This document shows positions 15,526 through 23,387 of a DNA stretch of 64,000 bases, in pieces. Position 1 is the stretch's first letter; every line of letters starts with the position of its first letter. The notes under the pieces are model-generated. The model worked only from the letters and a program-made list of their open reading frames with translations, searched no databases and was not told where the DNA came from. A program made the translations under genes and the position numbers. The DNA lies in IMG/VR virus record IMGVR_UViG_3300033148_003055, positions 17,559 through 81,558 of that record; one strand, written 5' to 3'. Source of the DNA: a virus.

Positions 15526-16129
15526 CGCCACTCTCCTCGCTTAGAGCTTCCGATCCGTTAGAACCCTCGGGGGGAATATACCCCACTTCCGAGGGGTCGT
15601 CAACCTTTTTCTTTGGAGAATCTGGATTCGTTGCCTTGACCTCAATCGTCTTCACCTTCGCGGCTTCGAGTTCCTTCCGTTTTTCTGCAGACAAGGCCTT
15701 GACCAGTTCCGTGAACGCCGGGACCTCAAGCCTCCCCTTGACCTCCACGCTCCTGGTATCTTGCCAGCCGCCTTTGTTAATCAACACGAAGACTTGGGCG
15801 CCGAAGTGGCCCATCCCGTCCTTGTCACCGTAAAGCGCCTTCCGGTACAGAGCATGCTCGACCTTGACGATGAGGTCGTCCTTCGCTTTGCGGATCGCCT
15901 CGGCGAACTCGGGCTTCGATTCCATCCACCGGTAGAAGGTTTGCTTCGAAATCTTGGCGGACCTGCATGCCATCTCCACGGTAGAGGCATGGCCGATCGC
16001 GTCGATCAGAACCTCCTCCTTTTTACGCGTCGCTTTCGTCACGTCTTTGCTGTTACTATTTGGTTTCTTTTTCGTAGCCTTTTCCGTAGACGTTTCAGTA
16101 GCCTTTTCCGTACCCTTTTTCTTACCCAC
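15491..16129 (-). CDS. Probable terminase small subunit (HTH, phBC6A51-like)
   Basis: 212 residues from GTG at 16129. The helix-turn-helix core (ACRSAKISKQTFYRWM, about 55-72) followed by AEAIRKAKDDLIVKVEHALY is the usual arrangement in small terminases of this type. The Lys/Thr-rich N-terminus contains a repeated TEKAT unit, and the tail is acidic. It would recognise the packaging site, partnering the TerL about 5 kb downstream. The separation from terL is unusual. Confidence 0.65.
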   Translation of the reverse strand: MGKKKGTEKATETSTEKATKKKPNSNSKDVTKATRKKEEVLIDAIGHASTVEMACRSAKISKQTFYRWMESKPEFAEAIRKAKDDLIVKVEHALYRKALYGDKDGMGHFGAQVFVLINKGGWQDTRSVEVKGRLEVPAFTELVKALSAEKRKELEAAKVKTIEVKATNPDSPKKKVDDPSEVGYIPPEGSNGSEALSEESGDDQDGEGDPSD

Positions 16130-16177
16130 TTACGTACCTGCTTCCGTGGTGAATTACATACACGATTACATACACGC
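16130..16177 (-). repeat. Degenerate 12-bp repeats at the TerS junction
   Basis: Minus-strand units resembling GGTACGGAAAAG and CGTGTATGTAAT run from the 3' end of the upstream gene through this gap into the first codons of the TerS gene. They are short tandem duplications, partly coding and partly not. Confidence 0.45.
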
Positions 16178-16798
16178 TTACGTACCCTTATCGGTAGACA
16201 CTACCGTCTCCTTCAAGGCCTCCGCGTGCTCCTTCTTCAGCCGCGCGATCGTCGCGTCGTTCATCTTGCAGACCTTGTGCGCGGTGTCCCTCTCCTGCCG
16301 GGCAGCGTTGCGTTGGATCACGACCGCCGCGGTCTCCCGCTGGGCCTTCGCCACGTTATCCCGACAGGCGTCCCGTGAAACGGTCAACTCGTCGATTGCC
16401 AACGCCCGGTCCGCACACCCTGGACAAGCACCGACTTCATCACCGATCGTTCCCTCGTGGTGCTTCAGGTCGTTCAGCAACCTGACGACTTCCGATTCTG
16501 CGGTCGCAAGCCGCTTCTTCAGCTTCACATCCATGCCGGCCTTCTTCTGTCTCTCGACGGTGAGCTTCCGCTCCATGTCCCGAGCGGAGTGCTCTGCCGC
16601 GGACGCCCGCGACTCTGCCGAGGCCACCTGGCGTATCTTCTCGAGGTCGGCCTTCCGCTCTGCCTGGAGCTCGGCAACCAGCTTCTCCGATTTCCCCAGG
16701 TCCTTCAGCACGGTCTCGACCTTCGCCTGCTGCGCTTTGAAACCGGCCTGCGCGTTGTCCCGTTCCTTCCGTGCCTGTACCAACGCATCACTCATCAT
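16178..16798 (-). CDS. Coiled-coil protein with a Cys pair
   Basis: 206 residues, almost entirely predicted coiled coil (ARKERDNAQAGFKAQQAKVE; ARDMERKLTVERQKKAG), with one CPGC. It overlaps the sigma factor gene and shares style with the 13876 protein. Unknown function. Confidence 0.55.
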   Translation of the reverse strand: MMSDALVQARKERDNAQAGFKAQQAKVETVLKDLGKSEKLVAELQAERKADLEKIRQVASAESRASAAEHSARDMERKLTVERQKKAGMDVKLKKRLATAESEVVRLLNDLKHHEGTIGDEVGACPGCADRALAIDELTVSRDACRDNVAKAQRETAAVVIQRNAARQERDTAHKVCKMNDATIARLKKEHAEALKETVVSTDKGT

Positions 16799-17297
16799 CG
16801 ACTCCTTCCAGGTCCAGTCGGACCCTCAGTTCCTTGATAGCCTCCTCAACGATCTGGCCCACCCGGGCCTTCGACACCCCCTCCACCTCCGCCACCTCCG
16901 CGAGGGTCCACCCCTCCCACATCCGCCACACCAACACCCGACGCTGCCGCGGGGTCAGCATCTTCAGCAGCGACTCAGCCTCGCCTCGGTCGGACAGCAG
17001 CTCGGGCACCCCCACCCCAGGGGCCTCGATGGTACCCGGTAGCATGTCCAGCCGGATTACTGGCTCCTCCAGTAGTCCCCGCGCATAGTCCGTCATCGCT
17101 CCCCATGCTACGGTCCGGACGTAGGTGCCGCGAGTCGATGCTCCGTCCCGGAGCCTCGACCGGGCACGAAGCATGGCTTCGTACCCAGGCCACATCAACT
17201 CATCGACGTCGAACTCCACGCCCGACCACCTGGCCCGCACACCCTTCGCAATTCGCTCCAGCATCCGCCAGTCAAGCGGGTCGATGTCGTCTCTCAC
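16788..17297 (-). CDS. Phage RNA polymerase sigma factor (sigma-70 family)
   Basis: 169 residues from GTG at 17297, with TTTTGGAGT six bases upstream. An N-terminal region-2-like part (DELMWPGYEAMLRARSR; TYVRTVAWGAMTDYARG) and a clear region 4 (LTPRQRRVLVWRMWEG, then an HTH in TLAEVAEVEGVSKARVGQ) are present. It is the first gene behind repeat element A and ahead of TerS, TerL and head genes, which fits a late-gene sigma factor. Confidence 0.85.
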   Translation of the reverse strand: MRDDIDPLDWRMLERIAKGVRARWSGVEFDVDELMWPGYEAMLRARSRLRDGASTRGTYVRTVAWGAMTDYARGLLEEPVIRLDMLPGTIEAPGVGVPELLSDRGEAESLLKMLTPRQRRVLVWRMWEGWTLAEVAEVEGVSKARVGQIVEEAIKELRVRLDLEGVDDE

Positions 17298-17302
17298 TGC
17301 GC

Positions 17303-17460
17303 ACTCCAAAAGGTAAAACGTTCAAAATTACATTCTAACAATAGGGGGGGGGTGGGGGTCTCTTTCTTTAAGAGTCATATATAACTTTTTAAATATTACC
17401 CTTAAGATGGGTACCACACCCCCCCCTGTTATTGAAGTGTAATTTTGGGCGTTTTTACAA
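17303..17460 (-). promoter_or_regulatory. Dispersed element A: AT-rich core flanked by inverted G/C-tract arms
   Basis: About 155 bp. Arms 17312-17358 and 17417-17457 are imperfect inverted repeats (AAAACGTTCAAAATTACA against AAAACGCCCAAAATTACA, each ending in a G-run). The core carries TTACCCTTAAGATGG at 17396-17410. Element B at 48840 matches it. The position upstream of the sigma gene suggests an operon promoter; the minus-strand pattern TTAAGG-16 bp-TATATA is a possible phage promoter. Confidence 0.6.
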
Positions 17461-17527
17461 TCTACCATGTAAGTCCTATCTCCTAGGGGACTTAGATTTT
17501 CAGTCCAAACTCATCAATTTCACCTTC
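17461..17527. other. AT-rich gap
   Basis: No gene is visible. Sequence is AT-richer than average. It joins element A to the 3' end of the GIY-YIG gene and may include that transcript's end. Confidence 0.4.
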
Positions 17528-18196
17528 TCACCTAATCGAAGCTATTCGGTAGTCGAAAACGACCGGAAGCCACCGATCTTCAGTCGCTTCCAGGTCTTCG
17601 GCGAGCTCGATTCCTGGTGACATTCCGTCTTCCTGGTACACCATTCGGTTGGCGGAGATCATTTCGATGTCGTGATCGTCATAAATTTCACCGAGCGCCG
17701 CAACAAATGCTTTGCTCATCCCGGCCCAAAAGATGATATGTGGGTTCAGGTCCGTCGAGAATTTGTGGGTGCCATCCGAGTCGATGCCGGCGTCGTCTAA
17801 CTCCCTCGCCATCTCAACGAACGAGACGCCAGTCCCCATTCTCCGGAAGAGTTTCAGTAGTACCTTCTTCGCCATCTGGGCAGCTGTCAATACTCGCATA
17901 AACAACGGCTGTGCAACGACGGCAACGCTACCATCGTACACACTTTCCAACCACAACAAGTACTTCTTGTCATCATCGTCAAGCCTGAACCACTCCCCTC
18001 TTGCCCTCTTCTCTTTGAACCTCCAGTGGAGATCGGTCTCGATATCGTACTCGAAGAGCATCCACAAGCGCAGTTCCTGGGGCTGTGCCCCCTGCAAGTT
18101 CCTAAGCCTGCGTGTGACGTTTGCCGTCTTCCCTATCTTACAAAACCCCGTCCCAACCTGCTCGATCACGTAGGTGAGCATGACGTCGTCCCCCAT
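17528..18196 (-). CDS. GIY-YIG-like protein (T5orf172 / MUG113 type)
   Basis: 222 residues from ATG at 18196 (alternative ATG at 18181). N-terminal LTYVIEQVGTGFCKIGKT, then TRRLRNLQGAQPQELRL and HWRFKEKRARGEWFRL are the standard blocks of T5orf172 GIY-YIG domains, often homing nucleases. About 120 further residues have no recognised domain. It is the last gene before element A. The leader upstream contains a strong hairpin. Confidence 0.72.
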   Translation of the reverse strand: MGDDVMLTYVIEQVGTGFCKIGKTANVTRRLRNLQGAQPQELRLWMLFEYDIETDLHWRFKEKRARGEWFRLDDDDKKYLLWLESVYDGSVAVVAQPLFMRVLTAAQMAKKVLLKLFRRMGTGVSFVEMARELDDAGIDSDGTHKFSTDLNPHIIFWAGMSKAFVAALGEIYDDHDIEMISANRMVYQEDGMSPGIELAEDLEATEDRWLPVVFDYRIASIR

Positions 18197-18262
18197 AACA
18201 AAAACGACTCCCCTAACGGTTGGACAGAACTTATCCCGGAAGCCGGGGTTCACCGCTAGGGG
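18186..18262 (-). terminator. Two-armed hairpin with T-run in the GIY-YIG leader
   Basis: On the minus strand GGCTCCCCTAGCGGT pairs with ACCGTTAGGGGAG around an inner CCCCGG/CCGGG hairpin, followed by TCGTTTTTG. The structure resembles an intrinsic terminator or attenuator just before the start codon. Stem pairing is seen; regulation is inferred. Confidence 0.5.
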
Positions 18263-18336
18263 AGCCGTTATCGTTAACACCTTAGCAAGTCCTGTCCGCT
18301 TACTTATCGGTGCTCTGGAGGAAGTTTTCAAGCCAT

Positions 18337-18573
18337 TCACGAGCACGGTTTCTCCTCGCACCCCGGACACAGCACGTTGGGATCGGAGCAGGCATCCAGC
18401 CTCTTGGTCATCGAGCGCGACGGTACCGCATCCGGTTCGACCCACCCGTCCTCGCAGTCGGGGCAGGCCGCTAATGCCAGCTCGCCGTCATCGCAGAGGC
18501 GCTCGACCTTCTGGGTCCCCCCGCACGTCGGACACCTCCTGCGGCCACACTTGAAACAGCGATCGCCGATCAT
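18337..18573 (-). CDS. Small zinc-finger protein
   Basis: 78 residues; ATG shares its A with the upstream TGA. DnaJ-type ribbons CFKCGRRRCPTCGG and CPDCEDG, plus CPGCEEKPC at the end, suggest two zinc sites. Function unknown. Confidence 0.6.
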   Translation of the reverse strand: MIGDRCFKCGRRRCPTCGGTQKVERLCDDGELALAACPDCEDGWVEPDAVPSRSMTKRLDACSDPNVLCPGCEEKPCS

Positions 18574-19049
18574 CACTCTAACCCTCCAGGAGTCCTCGAT
18601 GGCAGATCGTACACGTAAACGTCAGCCTCCACGATCTCGTCCAGCACATCCTCCACCCTCGCCCACTTCCCCCCCGCGAGCCCGCATCCGATCCTGGGCA
18701 TATGGATCGACGCGTCGAGGGCATCAGCCATCGCTTCGACCTTCAGCAGGCACGTGCGCAGTGCCTCGTACCGAATCGGCGCGCGCCCCTCACGACTTCG
18801 ACGCGTGCCGTGCTGCGCAACCATGTTCGCGACCCACAACTCGTCTTCCACCCTGACCAGCTGGACCTTCCCGAGCTTGAGCTTGTACTTGCGCTTGAGC
18901 CTGAACACCTCCTCCGGCTCCGGCCACCTCCGTGACACCGCCAGCACGAACCCTTTACCCCACGCCCCGATGTCATTGCACACGTGCGCGATGATCGCCG
19001 GCCCTCGCCCTTCCGGTCTCGTTGCGTCTCCGCAAAGATACGTCGGCAT
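18573..19049 (-). CDS. Macro-domain protein (ADP-ribose binding)
   Basis: 158 residues, a single macro domain. GDATRP at the start, IIAHVCNDIGAWGKGFVLAV as the first ligand loop, and HMPRIGCGLAGGKW as the glycine-rich second loop. Related enzymes hydrolyse ADP-ribose-1''-phosphate or remove ADP-ribose. In a phage it could recycle tRNA-splicing or NAD products, or counter ADP-ribosyl defences. The substrate is not visible. Confidence 0.8.
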   Translation of the reverse strand: MPTYLCGDATRPEGRGPAIIAHVCNDIGAWGKGFVLAVSRRWPEPEEVFRLKRKYKLKLGKVQLVRVEDELWVANMVAQHGTRRSREGRAPIRYEALRTCLLKVEAMADALDASIHMPRIGCGLAGGKWARVEDVLDEIVEADVYVYDLPSRTPGGLE

Positions 19050-19315
19050 CAGCTACCTCCCAACAGTTCCTTCGCCGCGGCCACCTGGGCGCGCAGCGTG
19101 CCCTTCGACTTCTTAACCTCGAGTTCGAGCTCCGCGATCCGGTCGTCCCGTTCGAGCAGGGCCGCGTCAATCTCTGCGGCGAGCGCCATGACCTCGGCCT
19201 CCCCGTCGTCGACTACAAGCATCCACGCCTTCGCGAACCTCCGCAGCTTCCCCTCCAGGCACCTCCGGTGATACGTCCAGCACTTCTCGTGATGCGTCTT
19301 CGCGTCTACACTCAT
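19049..19315 (-). CDS. Hypothetical coiled-coil protein
   Basis: 88 residues from ATG at 19315. A short His/Cys-containing start (KTHHEKCWTYHRRC) is followed by helices and a coiled coil (LERDDRIAELELEVKKS). No family recognised. Confidence 0.55.
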   Translation of the reverse strand: MSVDAKTHHEKCWTYHRRCLEGKLRRFAKAWMLVVDDGEAEVMALAAEIDAALLERDDRIAELELEVKKSKGTLRAQVAAAKELLGGS

Positions 19316-19488
19316 AGCAGGTACTCCACAACAGCGAGCCCTGCTGCAACGGCACCAGCGGCCAACGCGATGACGAGGGCGTATCCACCCGCACCCCACC
19401 CGTCGGGGTAGAACAGATTGTCGTAGAGTTCCAACCCATCCTCGCAACACCCCCGCTTCACCAGCTCCTCTCGCGTCACGGTTATCAT
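19312..19488 (-). CDS. Small membrane protein
   Basis: 58 residues from ATG at 19488. MITVTREELVKRGCCEDGLE resembles short N-terminal modules common in phage proteins, followed by one hydrophobic span (YALVIALAAGAVAAGLAVV). Four-base overlaps on both sides. Confidence 0.55.
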   Translation of the reverse strand: MITVTREELVKRGCCEDGLELYDNLFYPDGWGAGGYALVIALAAGAVAAGLAVVEYLL

Positions 19489-20660
19489 CGTTTCGCCTCC
19501 TCGTCGATAGCCGCCTTCAGCGTGTCGATCATGCGCCGCTGGACATAGCCGACGTTCGGGGCGAGGTACAGGTCGGCAAGCACCTTCTCCGCCGCCGTCC
19601 GCAACCCCTTCGCGTCGTCCCGCGTCTCGAGGTTCACGTCCATCACCGGTATCCTCGACCCCGGCAGGAGTGCCGGGAAGTCCGGCGACCGGACGACGAA
19701 GACGACCACGTCCGGCACCGTCGGGTCCTGGAAGCACCGCATGATCTTCGGCTCGCTCACCGGGTCCAGGATTTCGGATGCGCCAGTCCCGCGTTCGAGG
19801 ACCATCGCGAACACCTCGAACGACACCTTCACCAGCTTCAGACGGTCGTCCAGCTCCGCCGGCAGATCGTTGGCGAAGCACCTCCGCCAGAGGTCCTTCA
19901 GGTACCCGTGCATCTCACGGGCCTTCTGGCGAAGCTCTTCCATGTCCTCCTCGTCGGCGTCCCCGTCACACTCTTCCTCGATCCGATCCCGAACCGCTGA
20001 CCAACGTCCGTAGACGGTGTCCTCGCCGCAACCCTGCCCGTCCCGCTTCAGCAGGCAGTTCTTGCAGCCTTCGTCGTCGGAGTCGACCGCATCGCACACG
20101 TCGCATAAGGGCTCGTCCATCATCGGGTCCTCGATCAGCTTTGCCCACTTGCTATGTATCGACTGGGAGATGGCATCCTTGACCGCCTTGGGACACCTGT
20201 GCGTCGGCTTGCCGTCGAGCACCGACGGGATCGGGTCCGCCGCCGGCATGATGTCCGGCGGGTCGACGGCGCAGTTGTAGACGTGCAGGTCCCCGAACTT
20301 GACCTCACCCGCCTTCAGCTTCGGGTTGAGCAAGACTGGCTTCCCGAACAGCATCTGCTCCGTCTCGATCACGCACCGGTCGCGAAGACCCCGGAAATAG
20401 TCGAGCACCTTCCCGATCGCCACACCGGTCCACTCCGCCTCCGGATACGAGACGGCCATGTCTCTGCAACCTCGCCTCCCGAGGTCCTTATGAACCGGGC
20501 AACGGTCGTCGCAGTCGCCGAGCATCTCGTGATACGCTATGCAGAGCGGAACGTCCTCGTTAGTTCGTGCCGGGTCCTCTACCCTCGTCGAGAACACTTC
20601 GATCGTCTTGACCAGAAGGTCGTACGCCTCCTGCGTCACGGTTATTCTGCTAAGGGCCAT
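19485..20660 (-). CDS. Hypothetical Cys-rich protein
   Basis: 391 residues from ATG at 20660. Several Cys clusters (CDDRCPVH; CDVCDAVDSDDEGCKNC) suggest metal binding. The rest is mixed helix/strand with an acidic patch (DGDADEEDMEEL). The second N-terminus, ITVTQEAYDLLVKTI, resembles that of the preceding small protein. No family recognised. Confidence 0.55.
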   Translation of the reverse strand: MALSRITVTQEAYDLLVKTIEVFSTRVEDPARTNEDVPLCIAYHEMLGDCDDRCPVHKDLGRRGCRDMAVSYPEAEWTGVAIGKVLDYFRGLRDRCVIETEQMLFGKPVLLNPKLKAGEVKFGDLHVYNCAVDPPDIMPAADPIPSVLDGKPTHRCPKAVKDAISQSIHSKWAKLIEDPMMDEPLCDVCDAVDSDDEGCKNCLLKRDGQGCGEDTVYGRWSAVRDRIEEECDGDADEEDMEELRQKAREMHGYLKDLWRRCFANDLPAELDDRLKLVKVSFEVFAMVLERGTGASEILDPVSEPKIMRCFQDPTVPDVVVFVVRSPDFPALLPGSRIPVMDVNLETRDDAKGLRTAAEKVLADLYLAPNVGYVQRRMIDTLKAAIDEEAKR

Positions 20661-21241
20661 CACAGCACCGCCTTCCAGTCGAAGCCGAGCTTGCCGGCCG
20701 CCTCAATGTCGAGCGGGTACGCGGTCGAGTGCTTACTAGCGTAACAGAGACCCCACCGACGATCACCGTCCGCGTTCACGGGGATGAGCGGTGTGTAGTT
20801 CGTGCTGTTCATCCCTTTCTCCCACACGGAATCCTTCTTCACCCGGATGTAGACCACGTCATCGTCGATCCCCATCAGAGTGAACGGCTGACCGAGGGGC
20901 ATCCCCCCGACCGTGATCCTCTCCTTCTTCAAGACCAGCCGCTTCCCGAGGGCCCGCAGGTAGTCGAGTTCCCGGCCCTTGTTCTCGGCGGTGGGGTTCG
21001 CACGTGCGTCGCGGAACGGGGTGCCGTAGCACTCGTACTTTCCGGTGTCCGCCATGATCGGGCAGTCCTTGCAGGTGTTGCCGCCGTCGCCGCTGGCGTA
21101 CTTTTTCTTTCTCCCGAGAACGCAGTACGCACACTCCTTCATACTGTCCCACCCCTCTTCCTTCACCCGCTCCTCCCACATGGCCTCGCTCGCCTTATGC
21201 GCGTCCATCGTCTCCTGGTCCACTTCGATCTTCGTACTCAT
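20660..21241 (-). CDS. Hypothetical Cys-containing protein
   Basis: 193 residues from ATG at 21241, with AGGGAG six bases upstream. A GTG at 21322 that overlaps the upstream stop would add 27 residues. Cysteines cluster in CAYCVLGRKKKY and CKDCPIM. DUF-like middle (FTLMGIDDDVVYIRV). Function unknown. Confidence 0.55.
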   Translation of the reverse strand: MSTKIEVDQETMDAHKASEAMWEERVKEEGWDSMKECAYCVLGRKKKYASGDGGNTCKDCPIMADTGKYECYGTPFRDARANPTAENKGRELDYLRALGKRLVLKKERITVGGMPLGQPFTLMGIDDDVVYIRVKKDSVWEKGMNSTNYTPLIPVNADGDRRWGLCYASKHSTAYPLDIEAAGKLGFDWKAVL

Positions 21242-21318
21242 CTCGAACTCCCTCGCTTTCTTGATCGCCCGTTTCAATGCCGCACATAACCTATCCGTGC
21301 TGGCCGTGAATACACACG

Positions 21319-21657
21319 TCACCCCCGCACCGCCCTCTCCGCCTTCCGCCCGAGCCGGTCGGCTTCTCGCTCCTCCATCTCCACCCCAGGGAAGGTGAGG
21401 CCGTCCGCCTCGATCCTGAGGTGGCCGAGTTCGTGGGCGAGGTCTTTGGTGTGCGCCCTGGGGAGCCAGACCGTCGCCGCCTTGTCGTCCTCGTCCGCTA
21501 CTACCGCCGCCTCCGCCCCCGGGAAATCCCTGGGGTAGACGTGAACCTCGACCGTCCAGTCCGTCAGCCCCAACGCCTCGAGCATCCGGTCGCACAGGCG
21601 CCGGAGCTTCGACGTCGGCATCTCGTCCAACCGTACCCGGTAGACGGTCGCGCTCAT
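21319..21657 (-). CDS. Zincin-like metallopeptidase domain protein
   Basis: 112 residues. LAHELGHLRIE (about 76-86) gives the HExxH zinc motif, and EREADRLG downstream could supply the third ligand. Small HExxH proteins of this kind occur in phages and mobile elements (ImmA/IrrE relatives). It could process a repressor or host protein, but the substrate is unknown. Confidence 0.65.
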   Translation of the reverse strand: MSATVYRVRLDEMPTSKLRRLCDRMLEALGLTDWTVEVHVYPRDFPGAEAAVVADEDDKAATVWLPRAHTKDLAHELGHLRIEADGLTFPGVEMEEREADRLGRKAERAVRG

Positions 21658-21911
21658 TCCGTCGCCTCCTCTTCCACCGGAGGGTGGTAGTACGAATTCC
21701 GGGGGGTAACGGTAACTGCCAGGTAGCCCATCTCGACGGCTTTCCTCAGGCGACGACGCATGGTCGACTCGGAAATGTCCTCACCCTCCGCCTGCTTCTC
21801 CAACCGCGCCTCCGTGACCGTCACTGAATCGGGCGGACGATGCCCCGGCGACGCCGGGTTCGCTTTGTCAAGAGTATTGTCCAGGTCCCAGCTTCTTCCC
21901 TCACTCATCAT
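21654..21911 (-). CDS. Small winged-helix-like protein
   Basis: 85 residues. The C-terminal half (SESTMRRRLRKAVEMGYLAV, then TPRNSYYHPP) looks like a recognition helix and wing. It overlaps the metallopeptidase gene by four bases; a regulator plus peptidase pair is possible. Confidence 0.45.
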   Translation of the reverse strand: MMSEGRSWDLDNTLDKANPASPGHRPPDSVTVTEARLEKQAEGEDISESTMRRRLRKAVEMGYLAVTVTPRNSYYHPPVEEEATE

Positions 21912-23049
21912 CGCCTCCGATCGGATCGACCACGGGTTCCCGCGTCGGGGTGTAGATGCCCGTCTCGGGGTCCGGTTTCAGGATGGGTACGTCGCCCAGG
22001 CGTATCTTGTACTCGGCAGTCAAGCCCTGCTCGTGGTGCATGAACCAGACCGTCTGGCTCGGGGTCATGGCAGCCTTGAGCACCTGCACGCTGAAGTTCG
22101 TCGGGCCCGGCCACGAGCCGTTGACCATGAGGGTCTGGTCCGGACCGATGGAGATGCCGGCGGTCTGGTGGTGGTGCGCCCGTAGGTGGAAGTGGATCGG
22201 GAAGCGGAAGATGCCGAGAGCCTTGAGCCCGTCGCGCTGCAGGCCGTAGTACGGCAGCCCCATCCAGCCCCGCGTCTCGTCACCGTGGCTGATGACGAAG
22301 CCCCACTTCTCCTGTATCTGTACGGCGGCGAAGCCGGGGTGGCAGTGGTGGATGCGTACACCCTCGACCCGGCAGAACGCCTGGGCCAGCCCAAGGATGA
22401 AGAAGTCGTCGAGGTTCGCCTTGATGACCCCGCGCTTGCCGAGGCGCCCGTGGTTGCCGGGTACGGCGATGAGGTCGATGCCCTCGTTGAACTCCCCCTC
22501 GATGTAGAGCCGGTAGATGGCCTTGGCGGTGACCGCGGTGCCCCATGCCACCTGATCGAAGCCGTCCATGTCGAGGTGCCACGCCTGCCCAGGGAAGATG
22601 TCCTCGCCCTCGACGTAATCACCGAGGCCCCAGATGACGAGCTTGTTCACCGGATGGTCCGCCCGCTGCACCTCGAGGATGCGAAGCTTCTTGTCCACCC
22701 ACATGTCGAGGGCCTTGAGGTAGCTGTCGCGGTTCCACCCTCCCAGCCCCGACGTGTTCACGGCCTTGGCCTTCGTCCCGATCTGGGTGTCGCTGAATGC
22801 GCTGTGCATCTCCTCGGCGCTCGACTGCGGACGCTTGGACTTGCGGCGCTTCCTCGGCGTCCACGGGGGCAACGGAGTGTAGACCTCCCGGATCACCCGG
22901 TCGAAGGTGGCGTGGGCGGACTCCAACTTCCGGACGTTCGCCTTCAGTATCTCGTTTGCACGGATGAGGTCCTCAAAGCTCGGGGGCTCGTCCTTCTTCG
23001 CCGCCTTGTCCAGGGCGTCTTGCACGCCCTTCGGTATCTTCTTACCCAT
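21901..23049 (-). CDS. Calcineurin-like metallophosphoesterase
   Basis: 382 residues. Metal-binding blocks in order: FSDTQIG (about 85), GLGDYVEG (about 142), VPGNHGR (about 197), ISHGDE (about 255) and RAHHHQTAG (about 292). An N-terminal coiled coil (ANEILKANVRKLESAH) precedes the domain. Phage members act on nucleotides or nucleic acid ends; the substrate here is unknown. Confidence 0.85.
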   Translation of the reverse strand: MGKKIPKGVQDALDKAAKKDEPPSFEDLIRANEILKANVRKLESAHATFDRVIREVYTPLPPWTPRKRRKSKRPQSSAEEMHSAFSDTQIGTKAKAVNTSGLGGWNRDSYLKALDMWVDKKLRILEVQRADHPVNKLVIWGLGDYVEGEDIFPGQAWHLDMDGFDQVAWGTAVTAKAIYRLYIEGEFNEGIDLIAVPGNHGRLGKRGVIKANLDDFFILGLAQAFCRVEGVRIHHCHPGFAAVQIQEKWGFVISHGDETRGWMGLPYYGLQRDGLKALGIFRFPIHFHLRAHHHQTAGISIGPDQTLMVNGSWPGPTNFSVQVLKAAMTPSQTVWFMHHEQGLTAEYKIRLGDVPILKPDPETGIYTPTREPVVDPIGGDDE

Positions 23050-23387
23050 TATTCAGGTCCTCCGCCAGTGACGATGTAGTCGCCTTTCCTTCGGTCTATC
23101 AAGTTTCCAAGGGCGCTACGGTTCCAGTTAGATATACTGCTGTAGTAACCAACTATTCTGGTCATGTGGTCGATCACCTTCACGGCCTCGCGACCCTCGA
23201 AGATCGCTTCGAGCGTCCGCCAGTCGTTCTTGGCGACCGCGTCCGGGGTGATCCGCCACTTTGCCCCGGTCTTCGGATGGTCGACGCGGATGTACCGCAC
23301 ACCCTCATCGAAGTCGGGTTCCGTGACACCGACGTACTCGAGTTCCTCGTGCTCATCTACAGCGTCCCAGAAGTCTTCGCCCTTCAT
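23049..23387 (-). CDS. Stand-alone glycyl-radical-type (NrdD C-terminal-like) protein
   Basis: 112 residues from ATG at 23387. The end (HMTRIVGYYSSISNWNRSA, then DRRKGDY) matches the C-terminal pattern of anaerobic ribonucleotide reductase-like phage proteins. No catalytic barrel is present, so it is not a complete reductase. The GYYS glycine would be the radical site if functional. The neighbour is thioredoxin-like. Confidence 0.55.
   Translation of the reverse strand: MKGEDFWDAVDEHEELEYVGVTEPDFDEGVRYIRVDHPKTGAKWRITPDAVAKNDWRTLEAIFEGREAVKVIDHMTRIVGYYSSISNWNRSALGNLIDRRKGDYIVTGGGPE

Noticed and set aside
20660-21595. 311-codon version of the 20660 gene
   Set aside because: The N-terminal 90 residues are a Gly/Arg-rich shadow of the upstream gene; internal ATG or GTG starts fit better.
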